Positions 1-8,531 of a DNA stretch of 25,190 bases are shown here, one piece after another. Both the position numbers and the translations under genes were made by a program. Numbering within the stretch: the first letter of the stretch is position 1; the number at the start of each line of letters is the position of its first letter. The stretch covers positions 1 through 25,190 of the forward strand of contig JAJFHC010000276.1 in NCBI GenBank assembly GCA_021775835.1, written 5' to 3'. Under the pieces are notes generated by a model, which saw nothing but the letters and a program-made list of their open reading frames with translations, searched no databases and had not been told where the DNA came from. The DNA comes from Hyphomicrobiales bacterium (GTDB lineage Bacteria; Pseudomonadota; Alphaproteobacteria; Rhizobiales; JAJFHC01).

Positions 1-70
1 CGGTGCCGGAATGCGGAGAGCTGACGAGCAGGGGGCTGTCGCCTTGATTGAACGTGAAGAAGTCACTCAT
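1..70 (-). CDS. hutG: N-formylglutamate deformylase (HutG), N-terminal fragment
   Basis: Only the first 23 codons are in the window; the gene runs off the left edge. The start reads [11 protein letters not shown] and continues into [12 protein letters not shown], which resembles the N-terminus of N-formylglutamate amidohydrolases (pattern 'PLLVSxPHxGT', where the His lies near the metal site). The enzyme hydrolyses N-formylglutamate to glutamate and formate in the cytoplasm, the last step of the five-enzyme histidine route. Its ATG overlaps the hutI stop as ATGA (67-70), and an AGGA Shine-Dalgarno lies within the end of hutI, so translation is probably coupled. The identity rests on a short peptide plus context (HutF upstream makes exactly its substrate). 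Confidence 0.82.
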   Translation of the reverse strand, partial: MSDFFTFNQGDSPLLVSSPHSGT

Positions 71-1311
71 GGATTCCTGACCTTGCCGGCGATGGCCACA
101 TGTTCCAGGGGGTTGAACCCGATCCTGTAGGCGAGTTCGCCAGGGCGCTCGATGTTCCAGATGGCGATGTCGGCGCGTGCACCGACTTTCAACACGCCGC
201 GGTCGACAAGACCCAGAGCCTTTGCGGCGTTGCAGGTGACGCCGACAAGGGCTTCCTCAGGGGTCATGCGAAACAGCGTGCACGCCATGTTGAGTGTCAG
301 AAGAAGGGAGGTGACCGGGGAGCTGCCAGGGTTGCAGTCGGTTGCCAGGGCTATTGGCACCTGATGCTGCCGCAAAAGGTCGAGCGGCGGCAGTTTGGTT
401 TCGCGCAGGAAATAGAAGGCACCTGGCAGCAGAACTGCGACGGTGCCTGAGTCTGCCATGGCCCGAACGCCGTCCTCTTCCAGATACTCCAGGTGGTCGG
501 CAGACAAAGCATCATAGGAGGCAGCGAGAACGGCCCCTTTAAGGTCGCTCAACTGTTCGGCGTGAAGCTTGACGGGAATACCCAGGGCGCGTGCCTTGTC
601 AAAGACCCGGGCCATCTGTTCAGGATCGAAGGCAATGCCTTCGCAAAACCCATCGACGGCATCGACCAGATTTTCTGCTGCTGCAGCCGGCAGGGATTCG
701 TTGCAAACGAAGTCGATATAGTCGTCTTCTCGCCCTTCATACTCAGCAGGAAGTGCGTGGGCGCCCAGGAAGCTTGTCTTTACGGTGATCGGCAACTCGC
801 GCGCAATCCGTCTGGCGGTCCGCAGCATTGCGATTTCGGAGCGGGTGTCTAGCCCGTACCCGGACTTGATTTCCATGGTCGTGACGCCTTCTGCGAGCAG
901 GTGGCGCACACGGGGCAAGGCGGCCTGAAACAGATCTTCTTCGCTGGCATCGCGGGTTGCTGCGACCGTCGATCTGATGCCGCCGCCGGCGCGTGATATT
1001 TCCTCGTAGGTTGCCCCTTCCAGGCGCATTTCGAATTCGGCCGCCCGGTTGCCACCATAGACGATGTGGGTGTGGCAATCTATCAGACCTGGTGTAATCC
1101 AGCGCCCGGGAATGTCGTGAACTTCGGCTGCGAGCCGATGAAACGGTTCCGAAAGTTCTGCCATCGAGCCGATCCAGGCAATGGTTCCGTCATGAACCGC
1201 AATGGCCGCGTCGTTCAGGGCCCCATAGGGCGCACCATCCTTGTCTGCGGCGACGTCCATCGTCGCTATGTTGGCGTTTGTCCAAAGGGCGTCCCATCCA
1301 CCGATTTGCAT
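67..1311 (-). CDS. hutI: Imidazolonepropionase (HutI)
   Basis: This cytoplasmic amidohydrolase opens the ring of 4-imidazolone-5-propionate to give N-formimidoyl-glutamate, step 3 of histidine breakdown. The 414-residue protein has the amidohydrolase metal motif GLIDCHTH (His80, His82), a mid-protein HAEQ metal His and the [10 protein letters not shown] motif that carries the metal Asp near the C-terminus. Length is normal for the family. The frame is also open from a GTG at 1323, but GTGGGAG there is itself the Shine-Dalgarno for the ATG at 1311 (five-base spacing), so the ATG is preferred. It is divergent from hutF with a HutC-type palindrome between them, and its stop overlaps hutG. It is therefore likely repressed by HutC and induced by urocanate, as in characterised hut systems. 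Confidence 0.96.
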   Translation of the reverse strand: MQIGGWDALWTNANIATMDVAADKDGAPYGALNDAAIAVHDGTIAWIGSMAELSEPFHRLAAEVHDIPGRWITPGLIDCHTHIVYGGNRAAEFEMRLEGATYEEISRAGGGIRSTVAATRDASEEDLFQAALPRVRHLLAEGVTTMEIKSGYGLDTRSEIAMLRTARRIARELPITVKTSFLGAHALPAEYEGREDDYIDFVCNESLPAAAAENLVDAVDGFCEGIAFDPEQMARVFDKARALGIPVKLHAEQLSDLKGAVLAASYDALSADHLEYLEEDGVRAMADSGTVAVLLPGAFYFLRETKLPPLDLLRQHQVPIALATDCNPGSSPVTSLLLTLNMACTLFRMTPEEALVGVTCNAAKALGLVDRGVLKVGARADIAIWNIERPGELAYRIGFNPLEHVAIAGKVRNP

Positions 1312-1333
1312 TGCAACTCCCACGATTTCTGTC

Positions 1334-1345
1334 TTGTATATACAA
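1334..1345. promoter_or_regulatory. HutC operator between hutI and hutF
   Basis: TTGTATATACAA is a perfect 12-bp palindrome in the 58-bp gap between the hutI and hutF start codons. The same word recurs upstream of hutC. It matches the known HutC-type operator core TGTATNTACA of GntR/HutC repressors. It lies 22 bp from the hutI ATG and 24 bp from the hutF ATG, so one bound dimer could block both promoters. Confidence 0.88.
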
Positions 1346-1369
1346 TCACATTATCGCGGGGATTCTCCA

Positions 1370-2746
1370 ATGGCTACGTTTTATTGCAATGCTGCACTGT
1401 TGCCGTCTGGATGGGCATGCGACGTCTCCATCGAGGTCGATGCGCAAGGCAACATCACGGCTGTGGAAGAGGCATGCGCTGCCAGCGCCGACGCGGTCCG
1501 GTTGCCCGGTGCTGCAGTTCCGGGCATGCCCAATCTGCACAGCCATGCGTTTCAGCGTGCCATGGCAGGACTTGGCGAGATTGCTGGTCCATCCGAGGAC
1601 AGTTTCTGGACCTGGCGAAACGTCATGTACGGATTTCTTGACAGATTGACGCCCGAGGATGTGGAGGCAATTGCCGCACAGCTCTACCTGGATATGATCA
1701 GGTCAGGCTACACCAGTGTCGGTGAATTCCATTACGTGCACCACGCACCGGATGGGACGCCCTACGATACTCTGACGGAGCTGTCCGACAGGGCGATTGC
1801 GGCATCCCGCAAGGTGGGGCTGGCGATCACCCATCTGCCGGTGCTCTACGCCTATGGCGGATTTGGCGGGCAGGATGCCGTTGCAGGTCAACGGCGATTT
1901 TTGAATGACGGTGCCCGCTTTCTGCGGTTGGTCGAAAACCTCACGGGAAACTACAAGGAAGACGCTCAAGTGTCCGTTGGCATCGCGCCTCATTCGTTGC
2001 GCGCGGTGACCGAACCGTTGCTCGACGACGTGCTCTCGGAAGTGAGCCGCCGGACACCGTCCTGCCCGGTTCACATTCACATTGCGGAGCAGATCAAGGA
2101 AGTCGACGATTGCGTGGCGTGGTCCGGGGCACGGCCTGTTGCCTGGCTGTTCGACAATTTCGATGTGTCGGAACGCTGGTGCCTGGTCCATGCCACGCAT
2201 ATGGATGACAGCGAGACGACAAGACTTGCGCAAAGTGGTGCCGTCGCCGGCTTGTGTCCGACAACGGAAGCCAATCTTGGCGATGGGTTTTTCCCCGCAA
2301 AAAACTATCACGAGGCAAATGGTGTCTGGGGGATCGGTTCCGATAGCCATATCGCCGTCAGCGTGTCCGATGAATTGCGGACCTACGAATACGGTCAGCG
2401 ATTGCTTCATCGTAAACGTAACGTCTTGAACGGCGTGGAGGGGCGTTCCACCGGTGCAGCGCTTTTCAGTGCGTCTGTGTCAGGGGGAGCTCAGGCTCTA
2501 GGGCGCAAAACAGGCGTTCTGGCGCCGGGCTACAGAGCGGATATCGCCGTCCTGGACATCAACCTCCCGGCCCTCGCGGGGCGCTCGGGCGACCAGTTCC
2601 TGGATGCCTGGATATTTGCGTCTCAAGAAGCGGTCGTACGCGATGTGATCTGCGGCGGCCGGCATGTTCTTCGGGACAGGCATCATGCCGAGGAGACCCA
2701 GATCGCTGACGCCTTCAAGGCAACCATGAAGAAGCTTCTCGCCTAA
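1370..2746 (+). CDS. hutF: Formimidoylglutamate deiminase (HutF)
   Basis: HutF hydrolyses N-formimidoyl-L-glutamate to N-formyl-L-glutamate and ammonia, which defines the five-step histidine pathway ending with HutG. The 458-residue protein is an amidohydrolase: N-terminal metal motif NLHSHAFQRAMAG (His57, His59), HIHIAEQ in the middle, HATHMD, and GSDSH for the catalytic metal Asp. All are typical of HutF. The reading frame extends upstream to 1241, but the ATG at 1370 follows a GGGGA Shine-Dalgarno and gives the family's usual length; the extension would run through the operator and into hutI. A short-chain dehydrogenase follows 96 bp downstream on the same strand. Expression should be controlled by the operator at 1334-1345. 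Confidence 0.95.
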   Translation: MATFYCNAALLPSGWACDVSIEVDAQGNITAVEEACAASADAVRLPGAAVPGMPNLHSHAFQRAMAGLGEIAGPSEDSFWTWRNVMYGFLDRLTPEDVEAIAAQLYLDMIRSGYTSVGEFHYVHHAPDGTPYDTLTELSDRAIAASRKVGLAITHLPVLYAYGGFGGQDAVAGQRRFLNDGARFLRLVENLTGNYKEDAQVSVGIAPHSLRAVTEPLLDDVLSEVSRRTPSCPVHIHIAEQIKEVDDCVAWSGARPVAWLFDNFDVSERWCLVHATHMDDSETTRLAQSGAVAGLCPTTEANLGDGFFPAKNYHEANGVWGIGSDSHIAVSVSDELRTYEYGQRLLHRKRNVLNGVEGRSTGAALFSASVSGGAQALGRKTGVLAPGYRADIAVLDINLPALAGRSGDQFLDAWIFASQEAVVRDVICGGRHVLRDRHHAEETQIADAFKATMKKLLA

Positions 2747-2842
2747 TCTTCTGCGATCACGGATATATACGACCTCAACAGTTCACCTTTTGAATACAAA
2801 CCATTCCGGACGATCAGCCAGACCCGAACAAGAGAGTGCAAA

Positions 2843-3670
2843 ATGAAACTACTCGACGGCAAGACTGCAATCGTAACGGGAGCTGCCGCGCCCAGAGGAA
2901 TCGGACGGGCCGCTGCACATCGACTTGCGCGGGACGGAGCATCGGTCGTTGTCACGGATATTGCAACATCCGGTGACGCGGACAGCGGGGATGTCAGCAA
3001 CCTGAATCGACTGAAAGAGATTGCAAACGAAGTAGAGCGAGACGGCGGGCGGGCGCTCGCTCTGGAAGTGGATGTAACCCAGCGAACGCAGATTGAACAA
3101 TGCCTGCTGGATGCCTGTGACGCGTTCGGCTCCGTCGACATTCTTGTCAACAATGCGGGAACGACAGTCGGTACAGGTCCGTTTCTGGATGCGACAGAGG
3201 GCGATTGGGAAACCAGTTTTCAGGTCAATCTGCTTGGTCCCATGAAGTTCTGTCAGGCGGTGATTCCTCATTTTCGCAATGCTGGCGGAGGCGTCATCGT
3301 CAATGTGGGATCAACCGGCAGCCTGGGCGCGGAGGCCGGTTTCGGCGCCTATACGGCAATGAAGCACGGTGTCATTGGCCTGACAAAGACGATCGCGGCA
3401 GAGTTCGGTCATGAGGGCATTCGGTGCAATGCGGTGTGTCCAGGATATACGTTGACCGATATGCATATGGGCGTGAACAAAAGAATTGCTCGCCAAAGGG
3501 ATATGCCAGTCGATGCCGTCATGAAACAACGCTATGCCGGTGTTGCCTTGCGGCGTGCAGGCACGCCTGAGGAAGTCGCCGACGCGATTGCCTATTTGGC
3601 AAGCCCTGCGTCATCCTATGTCACCGGGATTGCCCTCCCGGTGGCCGGCGGGGTGTCCGTCGGTTTGTAG
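2843..3670 (+). CDS. Short-chain dehydrogenase/reductase (SDR) beside hutF
   Basis: This is a classical SDR of 275 residues with a Rossmann fold. The cofactor motif is TGAAAPRGIG (12-21), the structural NNAG is at 103-106, the catalytic Ser is near 157 and the YTAMK motif gives Tyr170 and Lys174. Asp39 at the end of the second strand suggests NAD(H) rather than NADP(H). The C-terminal YVTGIALPVAGG is the usual SDR substrate-loop ending. It lies 96 bp behind hutF and convergent to hutH, so it may be co-transcribed with hutF. No SDR step exists in the standard histidine route. It could act on a hydroxylated or keto product from a histidine derivative, or it could be unrelated. The substrate is unknown. 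Confidence 0.9.
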   Translation: MKLLDGKTAIVTGAAAPRGIGRAAAHRLARDGASVVVTDIATSGDADSGDVSNLNRLKEIANEVERDGGRALALEVDVTQRTQIEQCLLDACDAFGSVDILVNNAGTTVGTGPFLDATEGDWETSFQVNLLGPMKFCQAVIPHFRNAGGGVIVNVGSTGSLGAEAGFGAYTAMKHGVIGLTKTIAAEFGHEGIRCNAVCPGYTLTDMHMGVNKRIARQRDMPVDAVMKQRYAGVALRRAGTPEEVADAIAYLASPASSYVTGIALPVAGGVSVGL

Positions 3671-3710
3671 ACGGTCACAGCAGTCAGACCTGCATTATCA
3701 AAACGTTGCC

Positions 3711-5252
3711 TTAGGATGATCCCAAGGATGGAAAAAGCTCCTTGACCACAGGTGCCAGCAGCCTGTGGTCGGCGATCATCGTGCAGGTCGCTTCAATGTC
3801 CGACGCCAGTTCACGGTCTTCGTCGAACGCCGGTATGCTGGATCTGATGGTGTCCCTGGCGATGGCGAGCATTGGCGAGGTTTCAAGCGGCCTGTGGAAC
3901 TCCAGCCCCTGGCAGGCCGATAGCAACTCGATTGCCAGGATCCCGGCGGTGTTCTCGCACATGGCCGTTAGCCTTCTTGCGGCATATGTTGCCATGGAGA
4001 CATGGTCTTCCTGATTGGCCGAGGTGGGCAGGCTGTCGACACTGCCCGGATGAGCCAGTGACTTGTTTTCGCTGGCCAGAGCGGCCGAGGTGACCTGGGC
4101 AATCATAAAACCTGAATTGATACCGGGGTTGGCAACAAGGAAAGCCGGCAGCCCGCTCATGGCCGGATCGACCAGCAGGGCCGTGCGCCGCTCGGAAAGG
4201 GCGCCGATTTCGGCTATGACGATCGCGAGTTGGTCAGCGGCGATGGCAACCGGTTCTGCGTGAAAATTGCCACCGGACAGTATTTCTCCCTGCTGGGCAA
4301 AAACCAGGGGATTGTCCGAAACCGCGTTGGCTTCGGTCCCCAGGGTGACTGCGGCATGACGGATGTGATCGAGACAGGCGCCCATCACCTGGGGCTGACA
4401 CCGCAGGGAATAGGGATCCTGTACCCGGTCGCACTCCAGATGACTTTCGCGAATCATGCTTCCGGCCATCAGTGTTCTGAGGGTCGTTGCCACATCGATT
4501 TGTCCCCGGTGCCCGCGAATTTCGTGAATTCTCGGATCGAACGGGGTGTCGCTGCCCTTCATGGCATCCACCGACAGGGCGCCCGAGGTGAGGCCGGTAC
4601 AAAACGCGTCTTCAGCCCCGAACAATCCCTTCAGCGCAAGTGCTGTGGAGGCCTGGGTCCCGTTGAGCAAGGCGAGGCCTTCCTTGGCCTCGAGGCGTAC
4701 CGGCGAAAGCCCGGCATCCGTCAACGCGCTCGAAGCATCCTTCACGGTGCCAGCAACACGCACCTTGCCTTCGCCGATCAGGGCGGCGGCGAGGTGTGCA
4801 AGCGGTGCGAGGTCTCCGGACGCGCCGACCGAGCCCTTTCCGGGAATGCAGGGGTAGAGGCCCCGATTGGCCATGGAGACAAGTGTATCGACGACCGATG
4901 TCCTGACCCCGGAATACCCCCGGGCCAGCGAACAGGCCTTGAGCACGAGTATGAGCCGTACGATGTCGTCTTCGAAAAGGGCGCCGACGCCGGCTTGATG
5001 TGACCGGACCAGCCGGACCTGAAGCTCACGGAGTTGCTCGTCCGGGATCGTGTTACGCGCAAGAAGTCCGAACCCGGTGTTGACACCGTAGACGACATCG
5101 CCACTCTCGATGATATCCGAAACGGTCTTTGCCGACGCTTCGACCCGTGTGCGCCAGTCTCCAGCAAGCTCGATTGTCAGTCCGCCGGCGAGAATGGCAC
5201 GAGCGTCCTTTAGCGAAAGGTTGCCGGGTTCTATTGTCAAAACGTCGGTCAT
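3711..5252 (-). CDS. hutH: Histidine ammonia-lyase (HutH)
   Basis: HutH removes ammonia from L-histidine to give trans-urocanate, the entry step of the pathway and the source of the HutC inducer. The 513-residue protein carries the Ala-Ser-Gly triad (144-146, in GSVGASGDLAPLAH) that cyclises to the MIO electrophile, Tyr55 in the VYGVNTGFG motif, His85 and the DPYSLRCQPQ active-site segment. It is the usual family length and no key residue is missing. A GTG at 5258 is in frame, but the AGGAA Shine-Dalgarno is correctly spaced (eight bases) only for the ATG at 5252. It is the last gene of the hutC-hutU-transporter operon, 30 bp behind livF, and ends convergently with the SDR gene. Confidence 0.97.
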   Translation of the reverse strand: MTDVLTIEPGNLSLKDARAILAGGLTIELAGDWRTRVEASAKTVSDIIESGDVVYGVNTGFGLLARNTIPDEQLRELQVRLVRSHQAGVGALFEDDIVRLILVLKACSLARGYSGVRTSVVDTLVSMANRGLYPCIPGKGSVGASGDLAPLAHLAAALIGEGKVRVAGTVKDASSALTDAGLSPVRLEAKEGLALLNGTQASTALALKGLFGAEDAFCTGLTSGALSVDAMKGSDTPFDPRIHEIRGHRGQIDVATTLRTLMAGSMIRESHLECDRVQDPYSLRCQPQVMGACLDHIRHAAVTLGTEANAVSDNPLVFAQQGEILSGGNFHAEPVAIAADQLAIVIAEIGALSERRTALLVDPAMSGLPAFLVANPGINSGFMIAQVTSAALASENKSLAHPGSVDSLPTSANQEDHVSMATYAARRLTAMCENTAGILAIELLSACQGLEFHRPLETSPMLAIARDTIRSSIPAFDEDRELASDIEATCTMIADHRLLAPVVKELFPSLGSS

Positions 5253-5282
5253 GGTCACAGTTCCTGTGTAGGGGCCAGGGTG

Positions 5283-5993
5283 TCAGCCGGCCGACAGTCC
5301 GAGGAGGGATTGCACGAGATCCTGATTGTTGCGGGCGTCCTGCGCTGTCCCCGTCCAGCTGATCCTGCCGGATTCCAGGATGCAGACCTGCTCTGCGATA
5401 TCGAGGGCCCGTTCGGTGTTCTGTTCGACCAACAGGATGGTGAGTCCGGCTTTCCTGAGGTCGTTGATGACCGTGTAACAATCGTCGATGACTTTTGGCA
5501 TGAGGCCGAGGGAAAGCTCGTCGATCAGGAGCAGGCTCGGTTCCGCCATCAGGGCGCGGCCGAGTGCCAGCATCTGCTGTTCGCCGCCCGAAAGCGATCC
5601 CGCCTTTTGGTGAAAGCGCTCGCCCAGGCGGGGGAAATGGCCGGTAACACGGTCCATGTTTGCCTGTTGCACGCTTTTGTCACGGCTATAGCCGCCGACC
5701 ACGAGGTTCTCAGCTACGGACAAGTCGGAAAAAAGCTTGCGGCCTTCCGGGACGAGAGCAATGCCAAGGCCGACACGATCCGAGGTGGGAACATGTGTCA
5801 AGTCGGCTCCGTCAAGCTTCAGTGAGCCGGACTTGGGTTTGACGTGACCGGCGATTGTGCGGATCGTGGTCGATTTTCCCGCTCCATTGGCGCCAAGCAG
5901 GGCGAAGGTCGACCCCTTTTCAATGTTGAACGAGATGTCCTCGATGGCCACGACGTCACCGTAGCCCGCAGTTACACGATCAAGCTTCAGCAT
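5283..5993 (-). CDS. livF: ABC transporter ATPase, branched-chain amino acid type (LivF-like)
   Basis: This is the second cytoplasmic ATPase of a HAAT-family (LivFGHMK-type) importer, 236 residues. Walker A is GANGAGKST (34-42), the signature is LSGGEQQMLALGRAL and Walker B is LLLIDELSLGL. Family membership is clear, and the LSGGEQ signature distinguishes it from LivG. The ATG at 5993 begins the conserved MLKLDRVTAGYG; the open frame upstream lies inside livG. It overlaps livG by 14 bp and precedes hutH by 30 bp. Position inside the hut operon implies uptake of histidine or a histidine-related compound rather than leucine. The symbol denotes the family, not a proven substrate. Confidence 0.92.
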   Translation of the reverse strand: MLKLDRVTAGYGDVVAIEDISFNIEKGSTFALLGANGAGKSTTIRTIAGHVKPKSGSLKLDGADLTHVPTSDRVGLGIALVPEGRKLFSDLSVAENLVVGGYSRDKSVQQANMDRVTGHFPRLGERFHQKAGSLSGGEQQMLALGRALMAEPSLLLIDELSLGLMPKVIDDCYTVINDLRKAGLTILLVEQNTERALDIAEQVCILESGRISWTGTAQDARNNQDLVQSLLGLSAG

Positions 5994-6741
5994 GATGACC
6001 GACTCCCAGATAGGCATCGAGGACTGCCTGGTCCTGCATGACGTCGGAAGTCGGACCGTCGGCCAGTTTCCGGCCATTGTCCTGGACATAGAGCCTGGGA
6101 CAGATGCGGGTGACTTCGCGCAGGTTGTGCTCGATCAGGACGATGGTCTGGCCGGTTTCATTGATTGCCTTAATGGTGTCGGCCATGGCGTTGGCCTCTG
6201 TCTGATTAAGGCCAGCGAGCGGTTCGTCCAGCAACAGCAGTTTTGGGGACAGAGCCAGAGCGCGGGCAAGTTCAAGGCGCTTCAGGAATCCAAGGGGCAG
6301 GGATGACGGTTCGCTGTCACTGACTTCTCCAAGCCCAACCTTGGTAAGCAGGTCCCTTGCGACCTTCAGTTCGTGTGAGCGACCGTGAAGCATCATGGCC
6401 TTCAATGGAGACTTGATCTTGCGCGATGCCACCGCCAACGCCACGTTTTCTGCCAACGTCATCGATTTGAACGGGGCAACAATCTGCTGGGCGAGCCCGA
6501 GGCCTGCATGAACGCGCTGGTGAACCGACAGGTTGTCCAGGATGCGTCCGTCGAGCCGGATGGTTCCGTTTTGTGGGATGACGATGCCGGTAATGGCGCG
6601 CATCAAGGTGGTCTTGCCGGCACCGTTCGGGCCGATGAAACCAAGAAGTTCGCCTTGCTCGACGGCAAGAGAAACGTTGTCAACGGCTAACAACCCGCCA
6701 AACCGGACCGATATGCCGTCGAGGGAAAGCAACTCGGTCAT
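5980..6741 (-). CDS. livG: ABC transporter ATPase, branched-chain amino acid type (LivG-like)
   Basis: First ATPase of the HAAT importer, 253 residues. Walker A is GPNGAGKTT (37-45) and Walker B is LLLLDEPLAGLN followed by the EHNL switch region. The signature sequence reads LPLGFLKRLELARAL, a departure from the usual LSYGQQRRLE form of LivG proteins: Ser and the two Gln are replaced. The partner LivF keeps a canonical signature, so the transporter may have asymmetric ATP sites. The ATG at 6741 overlaps the livM stop as ATGA (6738-6741), and livF starts inside its 3' end. Both junctions point to translational coupling. Confidence 0.92.
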   Translation of the reverse strand: MTELLSLDGISVRFGGLLAVDNVSLAVEQGELLGFIGPNGAGKTTLMRAITGIVIPQNGTIRLDGRILDNLSVHQRVHAGLGLAQQIVAPFKSMTLAENVALAVASRKIKSPLKAMMLHGRSHELKVARDLLTKVGLGEVSDSEPSSLPLGFLKRLELARALALSPKLLLLDEPLAGLNQTEANAMADTIKAINETGQTIVLIEHNLREVTRICPRLYVQDNGRKLADGPTSDVMQDQAVLDAYLGVGHHAEA

Positions 6742-7583
6742 GCGCGGCGTCCGATTCGTGTCAGCCGCTTGAAAAGACCGGCCAGTCCATCCGGCGAAAA
6801 CCGCATCATGGCGAACAGGAGCGCGCTGTAGAACAGCAGCTTGTAGTTGTCGAGGAACTGAAACCACAAGGGCAGGGCGCTGAGAACCGCGGCCGCGACA
6901 GCGACGCCTGCGATCGATCCAACACCGCCGACCACGACCATGGCGAGCACGGTCACGGATTCCACGAACCCGAAACTGTCGGGGCCGATAAAACGCACGT
7001 TCTGGGCATAGAGAGCGCCGGCAATCCCGGCAACTGCGGTTCCAATGGCAAAGGCGGTCAGTTTGTATCCGGCAACATCGATGCCCATCAAGCGGGCGGT
7101 ATCTTCGTCTTCCGAAATCGCCTCAAAAGCACGGCCCATCCATGAGCGCTGAACGAACAGGCTGAAGGCGGCAAACGCAATCACGCAGGCAATGACGAGA
7201 CCAAGGAATCCCAGCTTGCCAAAGGCAAAGGACGGGATACCGGAAATGCCCAGTTCACCGCCCAGGGCATCTCGCTGGCGCACAATACCAACAAACAGAA
7301 ATCCGACACCCATGGTGGTTATGGCCAGAAAATCGTGGCGAACACGAAGACTGGTCAGACCGACAATAATGCCCACAATTGCCGCGGGAAAGGCGGCCAC
7401 CGGCAGTGTGGCGATGAACGGCCAGCCCGCTTTCATCAGCAGACCGGAAGTGTAGGCACCGATGCCAAAGAACGCTGCATGGCCCAGTGAAATCTGACCA
7501 CAGAAACCGGTGACGAAGTTGAGGCTGAGGGCAAACAGCACGGTGATACCCATGGCGGTTGCAAGGCTGATTTCATAGGCCAT
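6738..7583 (-). CDS. livM: ABC transporter permease, branched-chain amino acid type (LivM-like)
   Basis: Inner-membrane permease of the HAAT importer, 281 residues, almost wholly hydrophobic with roughly eight to ten membrane segments. The N-terminal LNFVTGFCGQISLGHAAFFG motif is the hallmark of LivM proteins. The C-terminal FSPDGLAGLFKRL matches the usual 'PxGLxGL' ending. It is somewhat shorter than E. coli LivM but normal for alphaproteobacterial members. It starts 4 bp after livH and its stop overlaps the livG start (ATGA). It should pair with LivH to form the substrate channel. Confidence 0.93.
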   Translation of the reverse strand: MAYEISLATAMGITVLFALSLNFVTGFCGQISLGHAAFFGIGAYTSGLLMKAGWPFIATLPVAAFPAAIVGIIVGLTSLRVRHDFLAITTMGVGFLFVGIVRQRDALGGELGISGIPSFAFGKLGFLGLVIACVIAFAAFSLFVQRSWMGRAFEAISEDEDTARLMGIDVAGYKLTAFAIGTAVAGIAGALYAQNVRFIGPDSFGFVESVTVLAMVVVGGVGSIAGVAVAAAVLSALPLWFQFLDNYKLLFYSALLFAMMRFSPDGLAGLFKRLTRIGRRA

Positions 7584-7587
7584 GCGA

Positions 7588-8454
7588 CTACCCCCGGGTC
7601 AGCAGACCCTGAGGTCTGATCATGAGGACAAGGATGAGAAACGCGAAGGCGATGGCGTCACGGTCAAGCAGGTTGCCGGCGTAAATCGTGCCAAACGACT
7701 CGATGACACCAAGGGCCAGTGCGGCAATCAGCGTGCCGCGAATACTGCCGAGGCCGCCAAGAACGATGATGGCGAGGGCTTTGTAAGAAGGCACGCTGCC
7801 CATGGTCGGTTCGACAAGATTGTTGAGCAAGGCGACCAGCACGCCGGCGATTGCCGCCAGGGCCGATCCGATGAAGAAATTGAGGTAGCGGATTTTCTTG
7901 ATGTCGACGCCAAAGGACTCCGCCATTGCCGGTTCGTTGACGGTCGCCCGCCATGCAACGCCGGTCCGAGTCCGCTGGGAGAAACTAGCCAGCACGAGCA
8001 GAAGCAACACCGCCAATATGATGACCAGCAACTCGGCCTGCTTGATCAGGATAACAGTGCCTGGGATGGTGTAGGCGCTTTGCAGGGGCGGACTGATGTA
8101 TGACAGACCATAAGCACCGAACACGATACGGTAGATTTCCTCCGCCGCAATGAAAAGGGCAATCGACGCGATCAGGGCGATGAAGGGTGGTTTTTCGAGC
8201 AGCGGTTCGTAGGCCAGGCGGTAAACCCCCATACCTACAATACCGACAATGAGAGCCGCAGTAATCAGGGCGAGAGCGAAGGAGCCAGTCTGGTTAGTGA
8301 CGATCACACCGATGTAGCCGCCCAAGGTGAAGAGAGCGGCGTGGGCTACGTGCAATATCCGCAAGAGGCCGTACACCAGGGTTAAGCCCAGCGCGACCAG
8401 CGCGTAGATCGCACCCTGGACGATCCCCTGAAGTACCAGTTCGAAATAAAGCAT
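7588..8454 (-). CDS. livH: ABC transporter permease, branched-chain amino acid type (LivH-like)
   Basis: Inner-membrane permease of 288 residues with multiple hydrophobic segments. The opening GIVQGAIYALVALGLTLVYG and the following LHVAHAALFTLGGYIG are the LivH hallmark, and LGGLGSIRGTLIAALALG towards the C-terminus is the conserved cytoplasmic coupling region. It lies 77 bp behind the binding-protein gene; that gap holds a long perfect hairpin (8489-8523). It is followed after 4 bp by livM. It is part of the hut-linked importer; the substrate is inferred only from context. Confidence 0.93.
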   Translation of the reverse strand: MLYFELVLQGIVQGAIYALVALGLTLVYGLLRILHVAHAALFTLGGYIGVIVTNQTGSFALALITAALIVGIVGMGVYRLAYEPLLEKPPFIALIASIALFIAAEEIYRIVFGAYGLSYISPPLQSAYTIPGTVILIKQAELLVIILAVLLLLVLASFSQRTRTGVAWRATVNEPAMAESFGVDIKKIRYLNFFIGSALAAIAGVLVALLNNLVEPTMGSVPSYKALAIIVLGGLGSIRGTLIAALALGVIESFGTIYAGNLLDRDAIAFAFLILVLMIRPQGLLTRG

Positions 8455-8488
8455 AATCTGTCCGGCGTGCGTGCCTCAGTGAAGGAGA

Positions 8489-8523
8489 GGAGAACGGAAG
8501 GCTGCCTGACCCTTCCGTTCTCC
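8489..8523 (-). promoter_or_regulatory. Intra-operon hairpin between binding protein and permease genes
   Basis: A perfect 13-bp inverted repeat (GGAGAACGGAAGG at 8489-8501 and CCTTCCGTTCTCC at 8511-8523) with a nine-base loop starts 8 bp past the stop codon of the binding-protein gene, read leftwards. No run of U follows on the leftward transcript. It therefore fits a 3'-end stabiliser or partial attenuator better than a full terminator. Such hairpins are known to raise binding protein over permease levels in other ABC operons. Confidence 0.75.
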
Positions 8524-8531
8524 AGGCGTGT

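Noticed and set aside
1241..1369. 43-codon extension of hutF upstream of 1370
   Set aside because: It would translate the operator and overlap hutI; the ATG at 1370 has a proper Shine-Dalgarno and gives the usual HutF length.
2757..2776. Possible fourth HutC site (GGATATATACGA) between hutF and the SDR gene
   Set aside because: It matches only about eight of twelve positions of the palindrome and breaks the GT/AC symmetry, so it is not counted as an operator.
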